DNA of 25,371 bases, taken from the IMG/VR virus record IMGVR_UViG_3300042121_000051, positions 1-25,371 of that record; one strand, 5' to 3'. How positions within the stretch are numbered: position 1 is the stretch's first letter; the number at the start of each line of letters is the position of its first letter. The stretch comes from a virus. Below are positions 9,101 to 13,194 of the stretch, in pieces. The position numbers and the translations under genes were made by a program. The notes beneath the pieces are model-generated. The model saw nothing but the letters and a program-made list of their open reading frames with translations. It searched no databases and had not been told where the DNA came from.

Positions 9101-10292
9101 GGACTACACGTCGCGCCCAGCTTCGTACTTGCGTGTGGCTGCGGATAGCAATGATGCAACGCTGGCTGAGGCATACCGCCTGCTGCCAGAAAGCACCAAG
9201 CGTGAAATCAAGAAGGTGTGGAAAGAAGACGCGATGTATGTGCCGGCTGACCAAATCGATCTGATTTTTGGCTACCGTAAGTTCAGTTTGACCAATGCGT
9301 TCGCTGCGCTGCCGACTGACCGTAACTTGATGGAAAAGACCCTTGTAGGGATCACTTCCGCCATGTTCGGTGAGAAAGCTGCACTGCGCGTCGGGCAAGC
9401 CGAAGACATCATGCAAGCACTGGTCAAAGAGATGAAGGACATCCTCGTTGTGAAAAACGTGATGACTTTGGCCGGCAACATCATGTCCAACATGACATTG
9501 CTCGCTTGGGAAGGGGTTCCGTTGCAGAAGGCGATCTCTTCGCACGCAATCGCAATCAAAGGGGCTATCGACTACCGTAAGGATTCGAAACGCCTGATGC
9601 AGTTGCAGCAATCGGTTGAGATCGGCTACTTAGCGGATACTGAAGCGGCTGAGGTGGAAATGGTGGAATTGCGGGATCGTTTGGCGCGTAACCCGATCAA
9701 ACCGCTGATTGATGCCGGACTTATGCCGACAATCGTAGAAGACGTTGAAGTTGACGATAATCGCTACACCTACAAGGCTCACTTGGAGCACAAGGTGGAA
9801 CGGTTCACTTCTAAGGTGCCAGCCTGGATGCGTGCGGTCGGTCGTCAGGTCTACATGACGCATGACACTGCAACCTACAAGTTCCTGAGCCAATCGACCC
9901 AGTTGTCCGACTTGGTGTCTCGTTATGCGCTCTATGAGCACGCAACGACTCGCCGGAAAGATCCGCTGAGCAAAGCTGATGCATTGCGTCTCGCCGAGGA
10001 CAGTTTCGTAAACTACGACCTGCCTTCGCACCGTACCCTGCAATATCTCAACGATATGGGTATTGTGATGTTCACCAAGTATTACCTACGGATTCAGAAG
10101 GTAATCATGCGTTTGGTGAAAGAGCGTCCTGCACGTGGCCTGATTCTGGTGGCGCTGGAGCATTACCTGTCTGGTTTGCAGTCGGTGCTGGATTCGAGCT
10201 GGACGAACAAGATCGGCAACAATCCGCTGCAAGATGGGGCACTTGGTTACCTTGGCTCGTTGAAAGAGCTTCCGGCAATCAAACTGCTCTGA
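138..10292 (+). CDS. Giant virion RNA polymerase (N4 vRNAP-like), 3384 aa
   Basis: Likely a DNA-dependent RNA polymerase packaged in the virion and injected with the genome to transcribe early genes. Polymerase motifs of the T7/N4 single-subunit family lie in the middle third: a TxxGR-like segment around T1247-R1252, motif A EVDGVTNG (D1373), motif B RNIIKKPLTALMFG (R1463, K1467, F1475, G1476; pattern Rx3Kx7[Y/F]G) and motif C NVHDALG (H1737, D1738). Their spacing is close to that of N4 vRNAP. A Pro/Ala-rich linker at about 735-805 separates an N-terminal domain with Gly/Ala-rich amphipathic stretches. A zinc-peptidase motif HELVH (2083-2087) with a possible third ligand in HELLAW (E2141) lies after the polymerase part. 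The remaining ~1200 residues are unassigned, probably for packaging or injection. The ATG follows GGGGAT with 8-base spacing. The length matches N4 vRNAP (about 3500). Polymerase identity is fairly sure; the protease role is inference. Confidence 0.88.
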   Translation: MANGNENNGFDQLFPAGLPAAQTGGFRPLFDTAAKAEQVAAASEDKKQSLIDKMGYDYDDTIGMGVNLAASLASGASRLVGNLATLPVDLISGLAQGSVPEEQVQAFNRVQTGQASDADRALLNQTAPFEDGVPQTYLERLQGTQGLQEVGQNIDDFFDISSIVDTTERDRLSRDIREETAGGVADLRRASDEFEDGKYLDAAVTGVTGLASTVGNALAAGASNPLATTEYVVENIPQLLAAAYSAPSMVASNAGYGFDAYREGVREFFDKNEGQLPNADQRAEMGLFAASAALAEQVGDATMLRGFRNAGTGSASKAMASAAGIGGAMTREGVTEGYQTYAEARAKLEDPSLEEIVEGATIGALVGGNFQGAVELAKAGAPTEDAGTRAASAEAFTAAVESGDVSPLTDAESATYNPVRAVEALHQMNLAEGADVEANLAQVDQIQQDVTADVSALQARLENTSPEAVARIGSIVSQLEAAGADQAQIAEMREIHEAVSSYTPEQRKADEARLAQLETQLGGIHKAAERMRVDASPEPAEVESIATEAQAGDVQAADRLLTLTMTNPDSVDTQVADALAQSEALSEPQRIAMRLFSEAQVATNALKGLTGVRSDIATGGDGFKGISQYRNAIRMALANGNEGAARSQVDGIRAFAASRESKLNAITAAFEQVKGTDNSINLVRNQQGEWGPTDLKGKALKKAGGVEVSARSFKLRDGVAAEADVLTKTAAAFEALVNAAPTPVSAPVVQPTAEVQGDVTPATPEAAATPAVEPASVAPVADETLASTAPDEAAITPEDVPSVTDKAQANAGQLTTIGERTGAAVTADNYRSINLVSELFEQQAGNETDASVRPLVAVKDFASAVQAGEVQAKDFIDQEGDLTGPQTQALNAFFNFAQYSAQAIRDQFKVTETRAKRPDFFYRDMAQFLQNADGQIDENLATAVSYGMFSWANENATQLRNSDEGINAILLKELDSEISSAAYKELSLIGTREAVVASQLGGRIVQAMGLRPNQQGTNAELSKLEASIGARAIAAMVKLNIVERIQLPDVKLQALMNSGEQGDPRKNHVFVRVKSVEVNGKREPAPIVKRIRERNVGSQSVVAKLMSVEAAGVEPSYTPVKFDQAFAKRTGQAVPKGLAETQNKEGAKAHVVRQNMWHVWGRLSKQALYAMGGVVSTSDAPTHVENLASRQAKNDGLIQQVENFDTFIKAMAADSSTEGLEQPLYFGRSVWKPQRVGLTANVVNPQTSKIHRHMLAMQGWNASVELADAASMNNFKLRVLEAFGKKTEATNTPVVLAGYDAVVSNPAIQAGIDALVDVLRDVGTTNEEAIVAAVKAGGENFHSFDALVALAEQRIAEQDGKPSFETSMMGEVDGVTNGPMLSLLMLGAKGFETMNQGGFFELESPYSQFNDFHAVDGNLDLYESNIAGALNRLQGRNVNMLQAMQVITGQLQTAEGNVTSKGRNIIKKPLTALMFGSNPKTAVEGMADGFVEAIYSRIEDAAANRDNAAITALFSAVNTLMRLPKAALPVNAGYEQALETKLTEQQKTALKKSFYELLGKPTEDALADNYATFIARRNVINQTAQLSFDLYNAVREGVTEFVEGSSADVARNNAGEAIRTLTKEQLTQVDALMGDMAPILQTAMSQAAGQREAGMYMAKSQRKLDSSLPYEQEVAFGDLVNTIAPDGQLQGIGSSRVSSSRTEDIDPGVMPFITSIHSSDSAIASAVYGEMEALNVHDALGVDLNNVAKVGQELNKATFETLLNYSSPTAMSNMLDEVLAGVAKAMQNPDLAARIQPKLREKMIQRAEKKRGGIAQQLTAIRETARQADTDKLSMMAELKAIGQYATEGGSYVVTDADREAAAKKLAEVGTSFNEGAESVAEMLDVAAAVDSAVYQPGQRAVLANSSVTTLAPATSLNTLASLEQTSAVEQVIASMVSGNRTLGDAVQILPEHQAAEVINAVNTASEEKLSVWGQLGTPVVQSDVNLVELLSGNNLSAHNLIDSLVAYSQDPFQRTVLQMAKKGIPAGVRVNYITAETGPEGAFGEGVDKSRGWYAQRNGTEALFIKSPEFVESGITPELLTHELVHAALANLVDQHDGANTVAGRAVADLESLRQIADEFIANNGEMSARFRNAASNVHELLAWGLTNKAFQRDVLSQVQVEQRNRSFLDGLKTFISKLTTLLFGDNKVSANNGMANLVANAAGLFQEAAAVRDARATKTHKYEDAVDHLNAMTAEQVFDALASVSGVQTDVRHVEYLKNLLAETVDPVYGPYGAFKEQASANRALTPLDVFLKAVNTGKLPFSSEATANAFILSQQEAFVLESVEATVAFAMEHKDTLFVRQALEDLFKEARATLNKDGRNFHKGIWATASQNEKDIAKAKWDFVFRPQAGITGKNAYLSRFAALGLASAEVRNVLAFSTANLETPLKELPWASRLTELFRRLMQRLSSLMTKVTPGMAGNQALRTLVEDLVDIEAKRKARMGQDKLGSLDQIETVLTAAGETVREKADAFGQSKFFRNSRIPGVPFVGAAISTLAGDRLDDVLEHINTTRDHYMKSRQGLATGLLSEWRGVYDSRRLAAELFKGAKAIEQERKAVIENTAQAVNEAFANQGQDLTQDQRDALTKVFLRTNAQAIAEVKGVSGLRDLMEDPAQMAAYRADLEAQVTAMSGNARYMISQTKDLAHHKVIGGSTSANLMLSTGNIAAMYGTKKAGQDAHLIAGLTPLLEQLVGVYALAYSGDVDLNNAKQVLRTEMNRQDGGNGVEFMLKLHTGLQTKATKELFAGTEALQQTGYVAEIHDNKIEVLLVDQRDVEAHQRAGYTVGTRLQMDPNVKALQGGSRVLMTRRGSGQNALLTGAMSFTGMNAKGSSPVTEALNMMQGTQTTSAAVRQQIAAAKAGAIADLFNRGSNYDPRNAQAGHMAPTLAPDGRIADYRHLMVEHNRDVLLDRDNSMDQVMGVMAGQIADKVSSAAQNADVVRSMYDQYRADYTSRPASYLRVAADSNDATLAEAYRLLPESTKREIKKVWKEDAMYVPADQIDLIFGYRKFSLTNAFAALPTDRNLMEKTLVGITSAMFGEKAALRVGQAEDIMQALVKEMKDILVVKNVMTLAGNIMSNMTLLAWEGVPLQKAISSHAIAIKGAIDYRKDSKRLMQLQQSVEIGYLADTEAAEVEMVELRDRLARNPIKPLIDAGLMPTIVEDVEVDDNRYTYKAHLEHKVERFTSKVPAWMRAVGRQVYMTHDTATYKFLSQSTQLSDLVSRYALYEHATTRRKDPLSKADALRLAEDSFVNYDLPSHRTLQYLNDMGIVMFTKYYLRIQKVIMRLVKERPARGLILVALEHYLSGLQSVLDSSWTNKIGNNPLQDGALGYLGSLKELPAIKLL
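206..227 (+). terminator. Intrinsic terminator inside the vRNAP reading frame
   Basis: A perfect 7-bp stem AGGGGGC/GCCCCCT with a TTTC tetraloop is followed by four more T residues (five counting the last stem base). It lies 68 bases into the vRNAP coding sequence and encodes residues of the segment TGGFRPLF. By sequence it is as good a rightward intrinsic terminator as the one at the end of the gene. Whether translating ribosomes suppress it cannot be told from sequence. Confidence 0.7.
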
Positions 10293-10295
10293 AAT

Positions 10296-10325
10296 AAAAA
10301 AGCCCCCTAGTTTGGGGGCTTTTTC
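10296..10325. terminator. Bidirectional intrinsic terminator between convergent genes
   Basis: The stem AGCCCCC/GGGGGCT (10301-10307 and 10314-10320) has the 6-base loop TAGTTT. It is flanked by an A-run on the left and a T-run on the right, so each strand shows a U-tract after the hairpin. It begins just after the vRNAP stop codon, and the stop codon of the leftward membrane-protein gene sits partly in its loop. It should end both the rightward virion transcript and the leftward operon. Confidence 0.9.
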
Positions 10326-10516
10326 TTTGCGTCGAACACGAACTCTTTGATCGCTGCCCAAACCAGAAAGACAATGAAGACAAGTACGCAGAGCAATGCC
10401 CCCAAGAAGGCAATGATCTTGAACACGTACCCAAACACCACGAATGTCGTGATCAGGGCGAGCAGCGCGCCGATCCCGAAAAATATTCCCAGAATCAGCC
10501 GTGCTGCCCGGATCAA
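10307..10516 (-). CDS. Small two-helix membrane protein, 69 aa
   Basis: Unidentified. The protein is mostly hydrophobic, with two likely transmembrane segments (about residues 6-30 and 33-55) and a positively charged end, DAKKKPPN. Size and topology would allow a holin-like or membrane-associated early function, but nothing specific supports that. The start is a TTG whose last two bases are shared with the TGA of the upstream gene (TTGA overlap). There is no good Shine-Dalgarno sequence, so expression probably depends on translational coupling. It is the last gene of the leftward block, and its stop lies in the bidirectional terminator. Confidence 0.6.
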   Translation of the reverse strand: MIRAARLILGIFFGIGALLALITTFVVFGYVFKIIAFLGALLCVLVFIVFLVWAAIKEFVFDAKKKPPN

Positions 10517-10863
10517 TGCCGTACTGGGGATTTGATCATCACGGCTCGCCCGAGGGGGAGGTCGTCGAGGTACAAAGTGCCGGTGGCCGGGTCAATGTGC
10601 CAACCTTTAGGTTGATTCCCGGTAGCTGTAGCAGCCTGGGGTTTCACGTCTTCTGGCGCACCTTTAGATTCACCCGGCGAAGCGTGGCCAGCATTGCCAG
10701 CCTGACCGGACACTTTCGGTTCTTCGAACAGTTTTGCAGCAGCTTTTGCTAGAGTCGAGGCTTCAGCGCTTTGATTGATGCCATAAAGCATCTTTGCAGC
10801 ACTTGCCAGCATATTCGCCGCTTGGGCGTGTGCAAGCAGAGCTTCGTCGCAGATTTGGCACAT
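10513..10863 (-). CDS. Hypothetical protein with N-terminal CxxC, 116 aa
   Basis: Unidentified. It begins MCQICDEA, a CxxC pair at residues 2-5. An Ala-rich probable helix follows (residues 8-45), then a Gly/Ala/Pro/Lys-rich linker and a short C-terminal segment GWHIDPATGTLYLDDLPLG. The open frame extends upstream to 11031, but I chose the ATG at 10863 because AAGGA lies at a good distance before it and the upstream extension runs through a 23-bp inverted repeat with no coding character. The two cysteines could bind metal only together with others, since no second pair exists; oligomerisation or a redox role is equally possible. It overlaps the downstream membrane-protein gene by four bases, so the two are translationally coupled. 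Confidence 0.65.
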   Translation of the reverse strand: MCQICDEALLAHAQAANMLASAAKMLYGINQSAEASTLAKAAAKLFEEPKVSGQAGNAGHASPGESKGAPEDVKPQAATATGNQPKGWHIDPATGTLYLDDLPLGRAVMIKSPVRH

Positions 10864-10884
10864 ATTGCATTCCTTCTGTTGGTG

Positions 10885-10961
10885 GGTGTTCTGGAAGTAC
10901 ATCTGCCGTCGCTTCCCATGGCAACACTCATTCAGAGTGGCAGATGTACCACCAGAACACC
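10885..10961 (-). repeat. 23-bp imperfect inverted repeat in the leader of the CxxC gene
   Basis: Arms 10885-10907 and 10939-10961 match at 21 of 23 positions around a 31-base spacer. Read on the leftward strand, the two non-matching positions become one U-U mismatch and one G-U wobble. On the rightward strand they are A-A and A-C. This favours a function as leftward RNA. The stem ends about 21 bases before the ATG at 10863 and leaves the AAGGA ribosome site outside. Confidence 0.75.
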
Positions 10962-11012
10962 ATCCAAGTGCAAACCTCTCCGAAGAGTCAGCTTGCGGGG
11001 ATAATGTTCCGG

Positions 11013-11029
11013 GAAAGTTACCAACTTTC
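11013..11029 (+). promoter_or_regulatory. Candidate vRNAP hairpin promoter (rightward)
   Basis: A perfect 7-bp stem GAAAGTT/AACTTTC encloses the 3-base loop ACC; on the template strand the loop is GGT. Known N4 early promoters are template-strand hairpins with a 5-7 bp stem and 3-base loop (GGA in P2), with transcription starting 11 bases from the loop centre. Here that rule gives a G at 11032, the start of the hairpin-dense region. No convincing sigma-70 boxes lie at the same place. The assignment is inference from architecture. Confidence 0.4.
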
Positions 11030-11242
11030 AAGTTTATAGGTTATTAGTCACAAACTTGCTCGTTTGTGCATACCGGACTTCGGCGTTCGGTATGTTGTGC
11101 TGTGCTTCGATAACCCCTTCCCATCAGCGGTAAGGGGAACGCAATTGCGGCTAACTTGCTCGCTCGCGTACCACATTTCAATAGATGAATACTTGGGGCT
11201 TACTCGCCCCATGTTTCCTGATTTGTCAGTTAACAATGCCCT

Positions 11243-11340
11243 AGGAGGCATTGGGGAGCAATTTGCCTACAGTGCTGCGCCATATCGATAGCTTCGTGCC
11301 CTCGGCACCCGATCTGGCAAATTGCTCCCCAATACCACCT
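11243..11340 (+). repeat. 25-bp inverted repeat within the structured region
   Basis: Arms 11243-11267 and 11316-11340 pair at 23 of 25 positions; the inner 18 bp (11250-11267 with 11316-11333) are perfect. The 48-base spacer holds a small hairpin at 11296-11308. The outer part of this stem uses the same bases as two alternative local stems (11234-11253 and 11328-11334/11382-11388), so two folds are mutually exclusive. Confidence 0.8.
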
Positions 11341-11647
11341 CTACACTTGCCATGTGCAAGCACATCACAGTTACAGAGGGATATTGGGTTCGATCTTATG
11401 TTCGAACAGACATACCGACTATATGCCAGTCGGGTCAGCAGCCCCTGCCCGGGGTCAGGGTTTAAGAGGCACCTCAGCATTGTTTCTGCACCTGCTGTAG
11501 CTAACAGCGTTTCTGTGTCCAGAAGAGGTGCCATAAATACGGCTCGTTGTTTTTCAAGCATGACACAGCATAAATGCTGAGTATTACTCGCCAACTTCAG
11601 TTGGTTTTGCTGTTCAGTACCGATCACAGCATTATTCGTTCTTTATT

Positions 11648-11687
11648 TACAGGAGTCCGAATGACACAGTCCCCTCCTGTATTTTTT
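11648..11687 (+). terminator. Rightward intrinsic terminator ending the structured region
   Basis: The stem TACAGGAG/CTCCTGTA (8 bp; 11648-11655 and 11674-11681) is followed directly by six T residues (11682-11687). The 18-base loop is long but can form an inner GAC/GTC pair. The opposite strand has no U-tract after the stem, so it works only rightward. It stops transcription nine bases before the 3' end of the convergent leftward gene. Confidence 0.65.
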
Positions 11688-11699
11688 ATACTGGTTTAG
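11661..11699 (+). CDS. Possible 12-residue peptide MTQSPPVFFILV overlapping the terminator
   Basis: An AGGAG is placed six bases before an ATG that opens 12 codons and a TAG. The frame runs through the terminator stem and its T-tract. It could be a leader peptide, but the AGGAG is also the 5' arm of the terminator stem and the short ORF may be chance. Nothing downstream on this strand would be controlled by it. Confidence 0.15.
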   Translation: MTQSPPVFFILV

Positions 11700-11899
11700 T
11701 CCAGTTCCGAACGCATCTCGCTTCTAGGAGCCCAACCGTTGCTGGTTTTCACCATGCAGCCGATTGAGCCGCTGAAGCGCACATTGCGCTCAGTTTGGTA
11801 GCCGTACCACTCACACTTGCTCCAGCCGATCCCGTAGCCGATGGCCACGATAACGAGCACCAGAATAAGGATGGGCAGTACGACTTTTCCGTTGCGCAC
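11696..11899 (-). CDS. Small single-pass membrane protein, 67 aa
   Basis: Unidentified. A short basic N-terminus (MRNGK) is followed by one strong transmembrane helix (about residues 6-26, VVLPILILVLVIVAIGYGIG). A ~40-residue soluble part carries two cysteines (in KCEWYG and IGCMVK) that could form a disulfide if it faces the periplasm. The start is a GTG directly after the TAA of the TerB-like gene, with AAAGG seven bases upstream inside that gene's end. The pairing with the TerB-like protein suggests they act together at the membrane. It is the last gene of the main leftward operon; beyond it lies the antisense strand of the structured RNA, and I see no leftward terminator there. Confidence 0.65.
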   Translation of the reverse strand: MRNGKVVLPILILVLVIVAIGYGIGWSKCEWYGYQTERNVRFSGSIGCMVKTSNGWAPRSEMRSELD

Positions 11900-12346
11900 T
11901 TAGGCGCCTTTGCGGATTTCGAAGTGCTCTTCGCTCAGGCGATAGCCCAGCTCACGCGCCACTTCTTCGATCACCTTGCGCTCGGCCGGCTCGATTTCAC
12001 CGTCCGACTTCGCGATGGCCAGGATGTTGAGGACCACGTCTTCAACGTGTTCATCGTTGCCCTGGATGTCGCGCAGCTCACGCAGGATTTTGCTACGGCC
12101 GACCAAGAAGTCGCCATCCAGCAGATCGCTGAAACGACGAATGGTCTTGCCGATTTCGGCACCGAAGTGCTTCAGGTTTTCGTTACCCGAGATGAGCTTT
12201 TCGAGCTTGTTCAGCTCGTCCTTCTCGATGTCACCATCAGCAGCGGCGACCAGCAGGCCACCGCCAACGATGGCTTCCATCAGGTCACGGTTTTCAACTT
12301 TCTTGGCCCCACGGAACAGCTTGCCAGCGAATTTACCGAACATCAT
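11900..12346 (-). CDS. TerB-like (tellurite-resistance TerB family) protein, 148 aa
   Basis: An all-helical protein resembling the TerB fold. It shows two similar acidic segments, AADGDIEKDELNKLEKLI (about residues 34-51) and AKSDGEIEPAERKVIEEVA (about 110-128), typical of the TerB family, whose paired acidic residues can bind metal. The N-terminus is basic (GKFAGKLFRGAKK). TerB proteins are linked to membrane-associated stress and phage-defence systems in bacteria; the role in a phage is unknown. Two consecutive ATG codons exist. The first (12346) overlaps the previous stop as ATGA; the second (12343) has the better spacing to AAGGA. It is followed without a gap by the small membrane protein. 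Confidence 0.7.
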   Translation of the reverse strand: MMFGKFAGKLFRGAKKVENRDLMEAIVGGGLLVAAADGDIEKDELNKLEKLISGNENLKHFGAEIGKTIRRFSDLLDGDFLVGRSKILRELRDIQGNDEHVEDVVLNILAIAKSDGEIEPAERKVIEEVARELGYRLSEEHFEIRKGA

Positions 12347-12813
12347 TCATTCCTTATGAAAGCATCCCGTTCGGCTAAAAGCCGGGGCGGGGCTGCATCA
12401 ATTCTGGTGCGCATGTCTTGGGCACGGGCTACGCCCGCTTCCCATTCTGTGCGATTGAAGTCGTCACCTATATTAAAGGCGTTGACCAGTTGTGACGGGT
12501 TCGGGTGGGCAAGTGCCTGTTCCAAACCAAGGTTGTAAGCTGCGGTTGTCGCCGACGGTACCGGCTCCGGTGAAGTGCCGGTCAGTTCGTACTGGGTCAT
12601 GAAGCCTACATAGGCGACATTGACCAACACAGCCCCTTCCCCCAACTTGCGCTGCTCTTTAGCCGCGGTCAGTTGAGGGATGGTGAGGCTGCGCTTGTCG
12701 GACCAGACGTACGCACTGGCCGGCATATAAGAGCCGACCTGAGGGACAGACCACACCGCAAGGTACCAATGGCGCTTGCGGGCACTCGGGTCTTGTGACG
12801 GGTGCTGATACAT
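12343..12813 (-). CDS. Hypothetical protein, 156 aa
   Basis: Unidentified. A basic, aromatic N-terminus (ARKRHWYLAVWSVP) leads into a segment VLVNVAYVGFMTQYEL that looks like a buried strand or helix. A linker rich in Pro/Ser/Thr and a charged helical C-terminus follow. There is no signal peptide and no metal or nucleotide motif. The ATG at 12813 is preceded by AGAGG at six bases. Just upstream lies a GC-rich hairpin with a GUAA tetraloop. The stop overlaps the TerB-like start (ATGA), so the two are coupled. Confidence 0.6.
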   Translation of the reverse strand: MYQHPSQDPSARKRHWYLAVWSVPQVGSYMPASAYVWSDKRSLTIPQLTAAKEQRKLGEGAVLVNVAYVGFMTQYELTGTSPEPVPSATTAAYNLGLEQALAHPNPSQLVNAFNIGDDFNRTEWEAGVARAQDMRTRIDAAPPRLLAERDAFIRNE

Positions 12814-12829
12814 GTTCTACCTCTGGTTT

Positions 12830-12847
12830 GCCCCAGTTACCTGGGGC
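12830..12847 (-). promoter_or_regulatory. GC-rich hairpin with GNRA tetraloop before a ribosome site
   Basis: A perfect 7-bp stem GCCCCAG/CTGGGGC carries the loop GTAA on the leftward strand, a GNRA-type tetraloop. It lies between the stop at 12856 and the ribosome site of the next gene, and no U-tract follows, so it is not a classical terminator. mRNA stabilisation or processing is possible. Confidence 0.6.
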
Positions 12848-12855
12848 GTGCAGGA

Positions 12856-13194
12856 TCAGTCGAACAGGTTGTCGTCATCGCCACCGCCAGCGGTTTCCAG
12901 CTCCGGCACTTCAGCCGGCGCAGTTTCGGCGGCAGCCTCGACTGGTGCAGTGGCCGGGGTCGGTGCAACCGAGGCAGAGCCAGCTTCGGTCGGGGTCACG
13001 GCGGATTGCTTTGGGGCATCAGCCACCACCACAACCGGTGCTTCGGTGTCCAGTACGCAGGTCAGTTCTTTGGTGCCACGCTTGAAAGCGAACTCGGCGG
13101 TAACAACGTTCGGATCGAACGCGGTCATGCCTTGAGCTTGCAGGTAAGCGCACAGTGCTTTGGTAACGTCGTTGTGAGTCAGAGTCAGTTGCAT
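12856..13194 (-). CDS. Small protein with SSB-like acidic C-terminal tail, 112 aa
   Basis: Unidentified family. The N-terminal ~60 residues look like a compact alpha/beta domain (QLTLTHNDVTKALCAYLQAQ, then strands around LTCVLDTEAPVVVVAD). A long Ala/Pro/Glu/Thr linker follows, and the protein ends in GGGDDDNLFD. The phage's own SSB ends in EVDSLFD, so both carry an acidic linker and a D-[SN]-L-F-D tip. In cellular and T7 SSBs an acidic tip with an aromatic residue recruits partner enzymes, so this protein may share or compete for SSB partners (inference). The ATG has AAAGGA seven bases upstream. It overlaps the end of the RuvC-like gene by 10 bases. Confidence 0.65.
   Translation of the reverse strand: MQLTLTHNDVTKALCAYLQAQGMTAFDPNVVTAEFAFKRGTKELTCVLDTEAPVVVVADAPKQSAVTPTEAGSASVAPTPATAPVEAAAETAPAEVPELETAGGGDDDNLFD

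Larger units (their letters stand above)
11032..11687 (+). ncRNA. Candidate large structured non-coding RNA (~650 nt)
   Basis: No credible gene occupies this stretch: open frames overlap on both strands and lack ribosome sites. Hairpins tile it almost end to end. The stems (pairs of arms) are 11049-11055/11062-11068; 11069-11078/11085-11094 (10 bp with one G-U); 11114-11119/11132-11137; 11194-11199/11206-11211; 11234-11240/11247-11253; 11256-11267/11316-11327; 11296-11300/11304-11308; 11328-11334/11382-11388; 11338-11342/11375-11379; 11346-11350/11356-11360; 11388-11393/11402-11407; 11415-11420/11428-11433; 11443-11447/11456-11460; 11468-11475/11525-11532 enclosing two further hairpins; 11566-11570/11575-11579; 11591-11595/11600-11604; 11608-11613/11626-11631. 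A vRNAP-like promoter precedes it and a rightward terminator ends it. Size and style recall the large ornate phage RNAs GOLLD and ROOL, but membership was not tested. A replication origin is the main alternative. The strand is favoured, not proven. Confidence 0.5.

Noticed and set aside
7338-9611. 757-codon open frame on the minus strand under the vRNAP gene
   Set aside because: Same reasons: antisense shadow with low-complexity His/Arg/Leu composition.
10980-11010. Sigma-70 promoter with GATAAT at 11000-11005 (rightward)
   Set aside because: No acceptable -35 element at 16-18 bases upstream.
10864-11031. N-terminal extension of the CxxC gene up to 11031
   Set aside because: It runs through the 23-bp inverted repeat, and the ATG at 10863 has the proper ribosome site.
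10975-11035. Leftward sigma-70 promoter TTGAAA / CATTAT for the CxxC gene
   Set aside because: The boxes are fair but 19 bases apart, and TTGAAA overlaps the candidate vRNAP hairpin; too weak to list as a feature.
11380-11410. tRNA-like T-arm sequence (GGGTTCGATC)
   Set aside because: No acceptor, D or anticodon arms can be placed around it; it is part of a simple 6-bp hairpin.
11241-11627. 128-codon minus-strand frame, and plus-strand frames at 11064-11291 and 11251-11580
   Set aside because: They overlap each other on both strands, lack ribosome sites and cross the long inverted repeat, whose arms explain their shared GGIGEQFA segment.
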